A DNA stretch of 64,000 bases. Source: Saprospiraceae bacterium (GTDB lineage Bacteria; Bacteroidota; Bacteroidia; Chitinophagales; Saprospiraceae). The DNA is taken from NCBI GenBank assembly GCA_029251525.1, contig JAQXDE010000038.1:124001-188000 (forward strand). Reading direction: 5' to 3'. Positions within the stretch are counted from its first letter, which is position 1. Each line of letters opens with the position of its first letter. Positions 26,860 to 36,107 of this stretch are shown here, piece after piece. The notes below the pieces were generated by a model. The model saw only the letters and a program-made list of their open reading frames with translations, made no database searches and was not told the DNA's origin. A program made the translations under genes and the position numbers.

Positions 26860-27480
26860 ATGACAAACGAAGCATTTAACCAATTAGTTAAAGAATTACA
26901 GGCAGGCAATGAAAAAGTACTTGATCAACTATTTATCAAGCATTATGAATATTGTGTTAATTATTTGAGTAGAGAATTTCATAGTGGAAATCACTATTGC
27001 TCAAATGATGATGCACGTGATACAGTTATGGATAGCTTTCTAAAATTAAGAACAGAATTGCTGAAGGGAAAAGTAGAAAATAAGAACATCAGAGGATACT
27101 TACTTATTATCTGTAGAAATATGTGGTTAAAAAAAGTGCAAAAGGAACGCTCAAAACTTTCTCTTGATATTGAAAAAGTAGAATATTACCTTGGGCAAAA
27201 AGAAGATTTATATAATGAGGATTTTAACCCATTATTGAAAAAAGAATTGGCGAGTGATTTGAAAGAAACTCAAAAAATGCAGGCAGAAATTTTTCAAGCT
27301 GCATGGGCAAAATTGGGAGAGAAATGCCGAAAACTTCTACAAGCTTTTTATATAGAAAAAATTAAGTTAAAAGACTTGCAGGAACGATTTGATTACAGCT
27401 CATACGATACCATAAAAAGTATGAGGAGGAAATGTTATAATGGATTGTTGAAATGGAAAGATAAAATAATGGAAAATTAA
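26860..27480 (+). CDS. RNA polymerase sigma factor, sigma-70/ECF-like
   Basis: This 206-residue protein has region 2 (about 20-95, containing LFIKHYEYCVNYLSREF and DTVMDSFLKLRTEL, followed by NIRGYLLIICRNMWLKKVQ) and a region 4-like C-terminal helix-turn-helix (KCRKLLQAFYIEKIKLKDLQ ... SYDTIKSMRRKCYNGLLKW). The layout matches Bacteroidota ECF-type sigma factors. No anti-sigma factor, FecR or TonB-dependent receptor gene is adjacent, so it is an orphan whose signal is unknown. A clear terminator follows the stop codon. Confidence 0.85.
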   Translation: MTNEAFNQLVKELQAGNEKVLDQLFIKHYEYCVNYLSREFHSGNHYCSNDDARDTVMDSFLKLRTELLKGKVENKNIRGYLLIICRNMWLKKVQKERSKLSLDIEKVEYYLGQKEDLYNEDFNPLLKKELASDLKETQKMQAEIFQAAWAKLGEKCRKLLQAFYIEKIKLKDLQERFDYSSYDTIKSMRRKCYNGLLKWKDKIMEN

Positions 27481-27520
27481 AAAAAGGTTGTTTAATATTA
27501 ATTCGAACAACCTTTTTTTT
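27481..27520 (+). terminator. Terminator after sigma factor gene
   Basis: AAAAAGGTTGTT pairs with AACAACCTTTTT around a 13-base loop and ends in eight T. Confidence 0.85.
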
Positions 27521-27904
27521 CATTTATTCCCTATTTTACAATGTACATTCTCACTTTACTTTCATTTCACTTCTAAGGTCATATTTAAATATACTAATTT
27601 GTGATAACCATTATTTCGGATCTCTTCCTTAATAATTACATGAATGGAGAATGGTGATTTTTTGAGCTTTTTCATGGGGCAAGTATCCACATAAACTTGT
27701 TGACTGGTTTCCATAATTTTGAAGGTCGATTGTTTTGTCGTAAAAACTTATCAGCAGTTAATACTACAGAATCCATTTGTCCGACTATTTGCAGTGGAGA
27801 AAAAAGCAAAGTAAAGAATTGTAGAAAAATGGATTTCATAAATTTTAATTTCCTTTATGAATCTAGATTAAAAAGTTTATTGATATTTGGCTATTAAAAA
27901 TATT
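27521..27904. other. Intergenic region without recognised content
   Basis: Between the sigma factor terminator and the stop of the convergent LytTR gene I see nothing clear. A TTG-started 66-codon frame (27697-27897) has no protein-like features. Confidence 0.45.
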
Positions 27905-28648
27905 TTATAGATTACCTAATAGTTTAATTACTACCGATTTTTTGCGAAGTGAAACTGGAATTTTAGAACCATCACGCATCACAATATATCCTCCATCTAC
28001 TTTGACGAATTCTTTGATTTGTTGGGTATTGATTAAGTGTGATTGGTGTACCCGTGCAAATTTATATTCACTTAACATCTTATCATATTCTTTTAAAGTC
28101 TTTGTTACTAATAATTTTTGTCCATCCTTAAAATAAAAAGTTGTATAATTTCCATTAGATTCACAACGAAGAATATTGGCAATTTCGGATATGTGAATTT
28201 TTTCTAAAGTATGCAAAGCTATACGTTTTGGTGCGCTTTGTTCTTTTACAGTATTCAATAACAAATCATAATTATCTTGGGTTGAATTATTAACCTTCGA
28301 AATTTTTTGAACTGCTACAATTAATTCATCAGGATCGATTGGTTTAAGTATATAGTCAATAGCTGAAAATTTAAAAGCTTTAATCGCAAATTCATCAGAG
28401 GCAGTAATGAAAATTACTTGAAAGGAAATATCTCCAAGAATCTCTAGAATATCAAACCCAGTTCCATCTTGTAATTGGATATCTAAGAAAATTATATCAG
28501 GTTTGATTTTATTTAAAAGCTTAGATCCCGTGACCACTCCGTCAGCTTCGCCAATGACTTCTAAGTTAGGGCAGTATGTGGCTAGATCTTCTTTGAGCGT
28601 TTTTCTTGCTTGGCTTACATCATCAATAATCACGGCAGTCAATTTCAT
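27905..28648 (-). CDS. LytTR-family response regulator
   Basis: The start is ATG 28648; an upstream TTG would add five residues. The 247-residue protein has a receiver domain (1-120) with acidic residues in VIIDD, the phospho-acceptor Asp56 in IIFLDIQLQDG, and the conserved Lys in DYILKPID. A LytTR DNA-binding domain follows (about 145-247, with RCESNGNYTTFYFKDG, FARVHQSHLIN and GSKIPVSLRKK). Such regulators bind short direct repeats. The likely partner is the LytS-type histidine kinase at 29056-32184 on the same strand upstream, separated by a small opposite-strand gene. Confidence 0.92.
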   Translation of the reverse strand: MKLTAVIIDDVSQARKTLKEDLATYCPNLEVIGEADGVVTGSKLLNKIKPDIIFLDIQLQDGTGFDILEILGDISFQVIFITASDEFAIKAFKFSAIDYILKPIDPDELIVAVQKISKVNNSTQDNYDLLLNTVKEQSAPKRIALHTLEKIHISEIANILRCESNGNYTTFYFKDGQKLLVTKTLKEYDKMLSEYKFARVHQSHLINTQQIKEFVKVDGGYIVMRDGSKIPVSLRKKSVVIKLLGNL

Positions 28649-28743
28649 CTTTTTTATTTGCAAAGTATTAAAAATATTTTTTGGAAATATCTTTTTTTAT
28701 AATTTAAAAATAATACCCAATTCAATTAACTTGAAACTAAGTG

Positions 28744-28751
28744 TAATTTTG
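28744..28751 (+). promoter_or_regulatory. -7 promoter box for small membrane protein gene
   Basis: TAATTTTG matches TAnnTTTG, 15 bp before the ATG at 28767. Confidence 0.4.
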
Positions 28752-28766
28752 ATTGTTAAAATACAT

Positions 28767-29030
28767 ATGAGTTGGATAAAAGAAAATACATGGTTCCTAT
28801 TATTTTTTATTTGGAGTTTTCCAATGGGATATTATCGAAGTCAATTTCGTAAAATAATATATCAAACTGATGATTGGATAATTAATATCAAACCTTTTTT
28901 TATCAAAGAAATGAAAGGGCTGTTCGGAAATGTTTTTCCAGAAAACAGTATATATTTGAAGATGAGAAACTTTTATCGTTTTTATTTAATCGTATATGTT
29001 GGATTATTTTTAGCTTGGTATTTCTTATAA
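28767..29030 (+). CDS. Small membrane protein, conserved in Bacteroidota, unknown function
   Basis: This 87-residue protein starts MSWIKENTWFLLFFIWSFPM and ends in a second hydrophobic stretch (FYLIVYVGLFLAWYFL). Between them lies a polar loop with YYRSQFRKIIYQTDDWIINI and a FPENSIYLKMRNFYRFY segment. The frame is open further upstream (to 28503), but that part overlaps the response regulator antisense; the ATG at 28767 fits the promoter box and the first membrane helix. I recall similar short hypothetical proteins from other Bacteroidota, without a known role. It sits on the opposite strand between the kinase and regulator genes. Confidence 0.7.
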   Translation: MSWIKENTWFLLFFIWSFPMGYYRSQFRKIIYQTDDWIINIKPFFIKEMKGLFGNVFPENSIYLKMRNFYRFYLIVYVGLFLAWYFL

Positions 29031-29055
29031 GTCTGAATTTGTTTGGAATTAAAAA

Positions 29056-32000
29056 CTATTCCTCTATAAGCAATCGTATTAATATTTTTGTTCCTGATAT
29101 TTCGCCATTTTTATTTTTCAAATCAATGATTTCCAAGCTTTTTAATCCTTGCAAATCCTTGTTAATAATATCCAATCGTTCTTGTGTTACTATCAATGCA
29201 GTTGATTTATGTTGATGTTGAATTTGGCTTTTAATCTTTTTGGCTGCAACCCTACCGATGCCATTATCTTGGATCGAACATTCTAGTATTTTATTTTTTT
29301 GTAAAAAGTGAATATGGATTTTTCCATTCCCGGTTAGGTGCGCTACTCCGTGAATGATAGCATTCTCGACAAAAGGTTGAAGCATCATTGGAGGAATCAT
29401 CAATTCTTCAGTTTCTATTTCTAATAATGTTGTAATTTCAAAATCGAAGGTATTTCCACGACTTGATTTTTCGATTGCAAGATAGTTACGCAAAGTTTGG
29501 ATTTCATCTTCAAGGGTGATTAGCTGAGATCTAGAGTTCTCTAAAATCGAACGCATCAATTTGGAAAATTTTGCCAATTGATAGCGTGCCATTTTTTCAT
29601 CTTTTTGAGAAATTAAACTTTGGATGGAGTTCAATGCATTGAAAATAAAATGAGGGTTCATTTGTAATTGTAACGCTTTTTGTTCCAAGCTTAAAAGATG
29701 TTTTTCTATTTCTAATTTTTCTTTTTCCCGAGCTGTTTTTTGATGGATTTGATTGACACGAAATCTGATAAAAAAGCCTATGATAATAAAAAATAACAGT
29801 GTATTTACTAGTCTAAACCACCAAGTCTGCCAAAATGGTGGGAGTATGGTGAAACTCATTTCAAAGGGATTCTTATTTGAAACTCCATCTTCATTAAATG
29901 CTCTTAAATAAAAAGTATAATCATTTGGAGGTAGGTTATTAAAGTTCGCATTATTTTTTGATCTAAGTGGTGTCCAATCATCATTTGCTCCTGCTAGTTT
30001 CCATTGGTATAAAACCTTTTCAGGATTAGATAAATTAATCCCTTGAAATTCAAATTCTAAATCATTTTTATCATAAGGTAATTTTAAACCATCAAGGATA
30101 CCTCCACGAGGATTTGCCCATTTACTAAAATCAGTTTGGGACAAAGGTTGGTAGTTTAAATTGACATTAGTGATGTTCACAATAGGTGGGACTGGATTGT
30201 TACTGATGCTGGAGGGATTATGTTTTGTCAAACCATTCATAGTTCCAAACCAAATGTTTTCCGTACTATCTAGAAGGGATGAATTTTGACATATTTCTAT
30301 TCCTGTAAAACCATCAGATTTGCCAAAATGTTTGATTTTGCTAACATTTCTTGTATTGTCAAAAGAAATTTTATCCAAACCTAATTCAGTTCCCACCCAT
30401 AAATTTTGATCTATATCAACCTGCAAAAGATAAACATTATTTGATGTAAGTGTTTGTCTATTTTTAAGATTATTTAAGTAAGAGAAAGATTTGTAATCTT
30501 CAACAATGAAAGAATTATTATAAAGTTTTAGTCTGCAAATTCCTTTACTAGCCATTCCAATCCATAAGTTCCCATCCTCATCTTCTGTCAAAGATCTAAT
30601 GTGATTATCAAGTAGACCATCTTTATCAGAAATGGTGTGAATAGAATTATCGTCTTTAAAAAAACCGATTCCATAATCTCTTGTTGCAAACCAAATTCTT
30701 CCTTTTTTGTCAATATGTAAATCGTTTATTTTTCGACTTTCAAGGCCTAGTTTTCCTTTTCGATAAATTCTAAATTTCAGTCGATCTCTAAATATAATTT
30801 TAGGTTCTTGATTACTACTTTTTACATTTCCCGATAATGAGGGAGAGAGCGAAACTTTTTCCCTCGAAACTTCAATTTGAGTAATTCCATCTCCAGCTGT
30901 TGCTATCCAAATTCTTCCTAAACTGTCTTGCACAATATCTCGAATAAAATTTCCACTTAAACCATCCTCATGCGTGAAAAATAAGAAAGTGTCTTGAGCA
31001 AAAAGTGCTAAACCATTTCCCTCGGTACCAATCCAAACTCGGGAATAATTATCTACAAAAATTGCTTTACATTTCACATCAACAAAGCCTTCATTTTCTC
31101 CAAAGTGAGTGAATTTTTTTCCATCAAAATATGAAATACCTTTATTGGCTGCAGATAGCCAAAAATGTTCTGAGGTATCTTTAGCTAGAGCATAAATTTG
31201 ATTTCCTCTTAGACCATTTGAAGTGTTATAATGAATAAATTGTTGACCTAAATATTTACTAACGCCTCCTCCAGATGTACCGATCCAATAATTACCCCAA
31301 CGATCTTTTAAAAAGTTTCTAACATGATTATTTGCTAACCCCTCGGATTCGTTGAGATAAGAAAAAGTATTTTTTATTGGATCCCAAATTGTAACTCCTT
31401 TTCCTTGAGAACCAATCCAGATTTGTCCTTTGTCATCTGAGAACATAGTTGTGACTAGGTTACTTGCAAGCCCCTCGTCTGTTCGGATATAAGAAAAATA
31501 ACTCCCGTTGTATACGTTTATTCCACCGTTGAAAATAGCAAAGTAAATATTGTTTTGATCATCTTGATGAATACTTTTAATGTTGTTGGCAGAAAGGCCA
31601 TCCGCTATTTTGAAATTCTTCAGAACCCTCTCATCTCTAATTTGGTAAGCTCCACTTTCATCAGTGCCAATCCATAAATTATCTTTGTTGTCATAAAAAA
31701 AATGATTTACTCGAGAGGAGGGGAGATAAAAATTGGTGAATTTTTTGCCGTCAAATTGAAAAGTCCCTTTGGTAGTGCCAATCCAAATTTTCCCTAATGG
31801 TTCTTGTGAGATCGCTGTAATAAAATCATTTTTAGGTATTTGGAAATTTTGAAAAGTAAGTCCATTAAATTTGCTGAACCCTTTTTGAGTACCTATCCAA
31901 ATATTTCCCTCTTTATCTTCAAATAATGATTCTACATAATTATTCACTAATCCATCTTTTGTAGAATATTGAGTGAACTCTTTTCCATCAAATCGGCAAA

Positions 32001-32184
32001 CTCCTCCTCCTTGAGTTCCAAGCCAAATGTAGCCTTGCCTATCTTCAATCATAGCATAAACTTGGGATTGTGCTAACCCTTCATTGACAGAATAATTTTG
32101 GAAATTTAATTTTTGCCCACACAGGATTTGTGGAAAGAAAATGTTGGAAAGAATTAAAAGGAGGAAAAAGAATATTTTTTTCAC
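29056..32184 (-). CDS. Hybrid sensor: Reg_prop propeller, Y_Y_Y domain and LytS-type histidine kinase
   Basis: This 1042-residue membrane sensor begins at GTG 32184, which gives a perfect signal peptide (MKKIFFFLLLILSNIFF). The extracytoplasmic part (about 25-690) is made of repeated two-component-regulator propeller units of the form GYIWLGTQGGGVCRFDG, which form two beta-propellers. A Y_Y_Y domain follows, then one membrane helix (WWFRLVNTLLFFIIIGFFI). The cytosolic kinase is of the His_kinase family with the phospho-acceptor His845 in LQMNPHFIFNALNSIQSL and ATP-binding DNGIGR. In Bacteroides similar sensors control polysaccharide use; here no such genes adjoin. The LytTR regulator at 27905-28648 is the likely partner. 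Confidence 0.92.
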   Translation of the reverse strand: MKKIFFFLLLILSNIFFPQILCGQKLNFQNYSVNEGLAQSQVYAMIEDRQGYIWLGTQGGGVCRFDGKEFTQYSTKDGLVNNYVESLFEDKEGNIWIGTQKGFSKFNGLTFQNFQIPKNDFITAISQEPLGKIWIGTTKGTFQFDGKKFTNFYLPSSRVNHFFYDNKDNLWIGTDESGAYQIRDERVLKNFKIADGLSANNIKSIHQDDQNNIYFAIFNGGINVYNGSYFSYIRTDEGLASNLVTTMFSDDKGQIWIGSQGKGVTIWDPIKNTFSYLNESEGLANNHVRNFLKDRWGNYWIGTSGGGVSKYLGQQFIHYNTSNGLRGNQIYALAKDTSEHFWLSAANKGISYFDGKKFTHFGENEGFVDVKCKAIFVDNYSRVWIGTEGNGLALFAQDTFLFFTHEDGLSGNFIRDIVQDSLGRIWIATAGDGITQIEVSREKVSLSPSLSGNVKSSNQEPKIIFRDRLKFRIYRKGKLGLESRKINDLHIDKKGRIWFATRDYGIGFFKDDNSIHTISDKDGLLDNHIRSLTEDEDGNLWIGMASKGICRLKLYNNSFIVEDYKSFSYLNNLKNRQTLTSNNVYLLQVDIDQNLWVGTELGLDKISFDNTRNVSKIKHFGKSDGFTGIEICQNSSLLDSTENIWFGTMNGLTKHNPSSISNNPVPPIVNITNVNLNYQPLSQTDFSKWANPRGGILDGLKLPYDKNDLEFEFQGINLSNPEKVLYQWKLAGANDDWTPLRSKNNANFNNLPPNDYTFYLRAFNEDGVSNKNPFEMSFTILPPFWQTWWFRLVNTLLFFIIIGFFIRFRVNQIHQKTAREKEKLEIEKHLLSLEQKALQLQMNPHFIFNALNSIQSLISQKDEKMARYQLAKFSKLMRSILENSRSQLITLEDEIQTLRNYLAIEKSSRGNTFDFEITTLLEIETEELMIPPMMLQPFVENAIIHGVAHLTGNGKIHIHFLQKNKILECSIQDNGIGRVAAKKIKSQIQHQHKSTALIVTQERLDIINKDLQGLKSLEIIDLKNKNGEISGTKILIRLLIEE

Positions 32185-32287
32185 CAGTAGCTACTTATTA
32201 TTTTTCGTAAAAGTAGTAAAAAAAATGTGGAGTCATGGGAGTGGTTTTTCACTCTGCTCTAAGCTAACGATTTTCATTACCCTGAAA

Positions 32288-32328
32288 TAAAAAAAGACTT
32301 GGCTAAGTATCTTAACCAAGTCTTTTTT
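32288..32328 (-). terminator. Terminator for the small kinase gene
   Basis: GACTTGG...CCAAGTC forms a 13-bp stem with an inner CTAAG/CTTAA extension, flanked by A and T runs. It lies 18 bp downstream of the kinase stop on the minus strand. Confidence 0.8.
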
Positions 32329-32345
32329 ATTTCTCAATAGCCATT

Positions 32346-33119
32346 TTATTCTTTTAAATAAATATTAAACATTGAGCCTTCATTGATTCGACTTCGAACT
32401 TTTACTTCGCCGTGATATTTATCAACAATGCTTCTAACAATACTCAATCCTATCCCTATCCCTTCACTAGAATTATTTAATCTATAAAAGGGGCGGAATA
32501 ATTTATTGGTTTCTTCGTCATTTTTTAATACCATTCCAATTCCATTATCTTTAATTCCAAAAAGAATATATCCACCTACCTTTTTTGTTTTTAATTTGAT
32601 ATGTAAAGGTTTTTTGTTGTGTCGATAAGTGATTGAATTATGTAATATTTGGGAAAGTAGTAAGGAGATTTCTGAGGAATTTGCTTGTATCGAAGGTTCT
32701 ATAAAGTTGGTTGTAAAAGTAATGTCACTTAGATCAAATTTTGCACTTAATTCAGTTTTTACGTCCTCTAGAATATTAGAAAAATTTATTTTTTCTTTAA
32801 TTGGATTTGTTTCATTTTGAACATTGACTAATGTAGATAAAGCATTTATTTTTTTCGCCATCTCATTAGTCGTGAGTTTCATTCTATTCAAAACGTCTGT
32901 CTTCTTTTCCTCTTGTGGGAAATTTTTTAATAAATCTAAATATATTTTCAAAGCTAGAAGGGGACTTCGCAAACTGTTGGCCGCTGCGTTGACCATATTG
33001 GGAGGTTGTGATTTTTCAGTTATCGATTCTGTTAATTTCACCTTAGATGCACTAGGTTTATTACTAATAAGATTTTCAAATCTTTTTACCTCTTCTCGAT
33101 AGTTTGTTATGATAGTCAT
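32346..33119 (-). CDS. Histidine kinase-like protein lacking the phospho-acceptor histidine
   Basis: This cytosolic 257-residue protein has no membrane or sensor domain. Residues about 42-110 form a HisKA-like helical pair, but the H-box reads AAANSLRSPLLALKIYLDLL, with Asn48-Ser49 where other kinases have His-Glu (SHELRSPL). The ATPase domain is complete: N-box LLSQILHNSITYRH, G1 DNGIGM, F-box LFRPFYR and G2 GIGIGLSIV. It may bind ATP and act as a phosphatase, scaffold or pseudokinase, or phosphorylate by another residue. It follows a 109-residue unknown protein on the same strand. No response regulator is directly linked. Confidence 0.8.
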   Translation of the reverse strand: MTIITNYREEVKRFENLISNKPSASKVKLTESITEKSQPPNMVNAAANSLRSPLLALKIYLDLLKNFPQEEKKTDVLNRMKLTTNEMAKKINALSTLVNVQNETNPIKEKINFSNILEDVKTELSAKFDLSDITFTTNFIEPSIQANSSEISLLLSQILHNSITYRHNKKPLHIKLKTKKVGGYILFGIKDNGIGMVLKNDEETNKLFRPFYRLNNSSEGIGIGLSIVRSIVDKYHGEVKVRSRINEGSMFNIYLKE

Positions 33120-33289
33120 GAGGGTTTTTTTGTTTAAAGTGTTCTGAAGTCAATTCTTTATTGTTAATTAAGGATCGAAACGTAAGTATTATTGTTTTCC
33201 GTAATTTGAATAATCAAGGATTAAGCCAAGTTTTTTAGAGGGGAGGTAACATTAAAATTGGTGTTTAGTATTTAAGCTGGTTAAAACGT

Positions 33290-33619
33290 TTAAATCCTTA
33301 TTTTTTTTTCAAGTTGAGTTTCAGAATAATTGAGGTATTCGTCATTTTGAAGTAAATTGAAGATAATGAAAGCATTATCTGCTCGAACCCATTCCTTCAG
33401 AATTTGCAATAGTTTTAATGCATCAGATGTTTTTTCATAGAAGACCATTAACTTTTCATAAGCAGTCAATTGGTTTTTAGCAGATTTATTTTGCAAAGTG
33501 AATTGCAAATTGATCTGATATTCTAAAAATTGAATTCTGGAATCCAAAATTGAAAATACAGTCGAGGCAAGAGAAGAATCAGATTTTAAAGGTGTTTTTT
33601 TAGCAATTTTGGATTTCAT
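33290..33619 (-). CDS. Hypothetical helical protein upstream of His-less kinase
   Basis: The start is ATG 33619 (MKSKIAKKTPL); a TTG eight codons upstream is less likely. The 109-residue product has no signal peptide or membrane segment and is predicted mostly alpha-helical and charged, with a segment IQFLEYQINLQFTLQNKSAK that could form a coiled coil. I do not recognise a family. It lies 170 bp upstream of the kinase-like gene on the same strand and could be its partner or sensor; this is inferred from position only. Confidence 0.5.
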   Translation of the reverse strand: MKSKIAKKTPLKSDSSLASTVFSILDSRIQFLEYQINLQFTLQNKSAKNQLTAYEKLMVFYEKTSDALKLLQILKEWVRADNAFIIFNLLQNDEYLNYSETQLEKKIRI

Positions 33620-33954
33620 GAAATTTGTTTTCCAGAGTTTCAAAAATATGTTTTTAAAAAGTGAAAAGTTTGGTTAACCTGCATGTAGGCAGACAACTTT
33701 TATACATTCAAGCTCGTCGCTCGATGCAAATACTTTTTAAGTAAAAATTGTTGAGTTTTTATATTTGAAACCGTTAGGTGGAGTTTTTCTGTTGAGTTTA
33801 ATAAAAATTGTCTGAGGATAACTATACTATGTATAACAGAAAATCAAATATACAATTCATTGATTTACAATGCAATTATAAATTGTTAATAATTAATATG
33901 TAGCAAGTTTTTTTTGTGAGTGGTATGTTTTTCTAAGAGAAAGGTCAGTTTGAA
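33620..33954. other. Intergenic region without recognised content
   Basis: These 335 bp of A+T-rich sequence lie upstream of the hypothetical gene and downstream of the TPR gene, both on the minus strand. I see no hairpin, box or repeat I can support. Confidence 0.4.
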
Positions 33955-35439
33955 TTAATTACTTATTCTATTTAATCCAGCTTTTGCTTTCTGATGTAGA
34001 CTATTTCTATATTCATCAGGTTTGATAGATAGGCAAAGGTTGAAAAACTCCTTGGCTTTATTTAAATCTTTTTTAGATTCATAAATTCTCCCAATTTGAA
34101 GGGCAGCATTGCATGCGAAATAATAACTCGCGTTTTTTCCTTCATTAATTGTAGTTTGGTAAAATATAATTGCTTTATCATACTTTCCTGTATTATGAGT
34201 AAGGCGAGCTAATCGGTAAGCATATTCTAGCTGATCTTTTTGGGTTTCAAAATCAGAGATAGTTCGTCTTTTTAATAATTTGAGAGCCCGTTCATAATAT
34301 CCACCGTCGAAAAGTAATCTAGCTTTGAGCAAAACCATATTTGGAATTTGTTTAGCCTTTGCCTCTTTTTCAGCATTTTTGTCTCCTCCGATAATTTTAG
34401 CTCCCTCGGTTTTGCAAAATTTTATATAATGAAGGTAATTAATCTCATTACCTTGGATGAGTTCATACCAAGCTAATTTTTGATAAGCTTCTTTTATATA
34501 ATTTTGGCCATGAAAATTTTCTACATATTTTAATAAATATTGATTTGCATCTTTATCCAGGCGATATAGTTTGGAAAGGCCTAGCATATAATCTAAAAAA
34601 TGAAATTTAGCATAATGGCTTCCTAAAGGGCGGTTTTCTAAAATTTCAATTGCCAAATCATTTTTGCCAGTGTGAAGGGCGATATTACCCAATGCAAAAC
34701 AGACTAAAGGATTTGTTTTGGGATCTAATTTTTTGTTTTGAATAATATCCCAAGCAGATTCCATATCATCTTTTAGATGCAAGACCAGGAAGGCATACAT
34801 GACTAAGGTTTCTTCTTCAAACATAAAAGGATGTGATTGAGCATAAATTAAAATTTCTTCCATTTCTTTTTTGCCCTGCTTAATATTTCCAGTCATTCCG
34901 GAAAGTAATTTTACGCCCCATTTATATTTATCAGGAATGGTTCCTATGATAGCATGTAGCATACCTAAGCTTTTTTTATTAGCTACAAAGTCTGGAAATT
35001 TTTTTTCATTTCGTTTCAATAAATGATAAGCATCGCTAACTTCATTAAATGCATTAAGGTATTGTTTAAATTTTAATCTGGCCAATGCCCATTGCAATTT
35101 TATTTCTGCTTGAGAGTATAAATAGTAAGGAGAATTGGAATCTCCTTTTCGAATCTGTTTGAGACGAGGATATTTATTTTTTTCAAGTTTTTTAAACTCA
35201 GATTTATCTTCATTAATAAAGACTGTAAAGAAATCAATATAGTTTTCGATGAAATAAACAATTTTATTATTTGGATCTTCTCTTTTGATTTTACTGATAT
35301 CTTTTTTTGCTTCTTCAATTCGAAGGCTCATAGCCTTTTGATAAGCCTCTGTTGCTAAAGGAGTAAATTCAAAATGCTTCGCATCAGTAATAAAGGAAGT
35401 TAAAAGGAAAAGGATAAACAGGAAATTGAGTTTTTTCAT
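33955..35439 (-). CDS. Exported tetratricopeptide-repeat protein
   Basis: This 494-residue protein has a signal peptide (1-20, ending SFITDA). It then consists of helical repeats, with clear TPR-like units near the C-terminus (YERALKLLKRRTISDFETQK, NTGKYDKAIIFYQTTINEG, YESKKDLNKAKEFFNLCLSI). The middle part (KSLGMLHAIIGTIPDKYKW) resembles a segment I have seen in Bacteroidota TPR proteins of unknown role. TPR arrays bind other proteins, so a scaffold function in the periplasm is plausible. It is followed by genes on the opposite side of a short gap and seems monocistronic. Confidence 0.75.
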   Translation of the reverse strand: MKKLNFLFILFLLTSFITDAKHFEFTPLATEAYQKAMSLRIEEAKKDISKIKREDPNNKIVYFIENYIDFFTVFINEDKSEFKKLEKNKYPRLKQIRKGDSNSPYYLYSQAEIKLQWALARLKFKQYLNAFNEVSDAYHLLKRNEKKFPDFVANKKSLGMLHAIIGTIPDKYKWGVKLLSGMTGNIKQGKKEMEEILIYAQSHPFMFEEETLVMYAFLVLHLKDDMESAWDIIQNKKLDPKTNPLVCFALGNIALHTGKNDLAIEILENRPLGSHYAKFHFLDYMLGLSKLYRLDKDANQYLLKYVENFHGQNYIKEAYQKLAWYELIQGNEINYLHYIKFCKTEGAKIIGGDKNAEKEAKAKQIPNMVLLKARLLFDGGYYERALKLLKRRTISDFETQKDQLEYAYRLARLTHNTGKYDKAIIFYQTTINEGKNASYYFACNAALQIGRIYESKKDLNKAKEFFNLCLSIKPDEYRNSLHQKAKAGLNRISN

Positions 35440-35595
35440 ATTTTGATTTCGTTAGTAAGTTTGTCAACTAATAATCAATGTTGTTTCAATCTTTATTTAA
35501 CGTAAAATGAATGGAGATATTGATAGGGGAAAATAAAACTTCATTTTTTGACTAAGACGAAGCATGAGGTTTTATTTTAGACAGTTAATTGGAAT

Positions 35596-36057
35596 TTACA
35601 TCTCAGCATTTTTTAGGGCACTTTCAGCTAATTTCATCAATTCGGTGTGGTAAGTTCCTCCTTCTGTCCGAGCCATTACTCGACCTCTTTTATCGACCCA
35701 AACAAGAGTAGGATATGCTTTTACATCGTATAGAGCAGCTAGATTTTGGCCATTGCCTTTTTCTCCATCTACTTTATAATTAATGAAATTTTCGTTAAAA
35801 AAAAGGCCAATATCTTTATCTGGAAAAACATCCTTATCCATCATTTTACAAGGGACACACCAAGTGGCATAAAAATCAATGAAAACTAATTTACCTTCTT
35901 TTTCGGCTATATTGATTACGTTTGAAAGTGTTTTGGATTGGATAAAGGTTACACCATGTTTTAAATGAGTAGAAACTTTTGTAGCCTTTTTGGATCCTCC
36001 ACATTGTGAGAACAACAATAGACTAAACAAGAGGAAGCTGGAAATTAATTGTTTCAT
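35596..36057 (-). CDS. Thioredoxin-fold lipoprotein
   Basis: The ATG at 36057 is preferred to a TTG two codons upstream. The 153-residue product is a lipoprotein (MKQLISSFLLFSLLLFSQCG, lipid on Cys19). It has a thioredoxin-like domain with Cys67-Val-Pro-Cys70 in FYATWCVPCKMM and a cis-Pro in VKAYPTLVW. Such DsbD-gamma-like or DUF953-like proteins catalyse disulfide exchange in the periplasm. It lies upstream of the TPR gene on the same strand, but the 156-bp gap makes an operon uncertain. Confidence 0.85.
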   Translation of the reverse strand: MKQLISSFLLFSLLLFSQCGGSKKATKVSTHLKHGVTFIQSKTLSNVINIAEKEGKLVFIDFYATWCVPCKMMDKDVFPDKDIGLFFNENFINYKVDGEKGNGQNLAALYDVKAYPTLVWVDKRGRVMARTEGGTYHTELMKLAESALKNAEM

Positions 36058-36107
36058 ATTCAAGTGATTATAAGATTTATAATTTGGATAAATTAATTGT
36101 GATTTTA

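Noticed and set aside
27697-27897. 66-codon plus-strand frame after the sigma factor gene
   Set aside because: It starts with TTG, has no protein-like motifs and follows a terminator without a promoter.
28503-28766. Upstream extension of the small membrane protein frame
   Set aside because: It lies antisense to the response regulator coding region; the ATG at 28767 with a -7 box just upstream is a better start.
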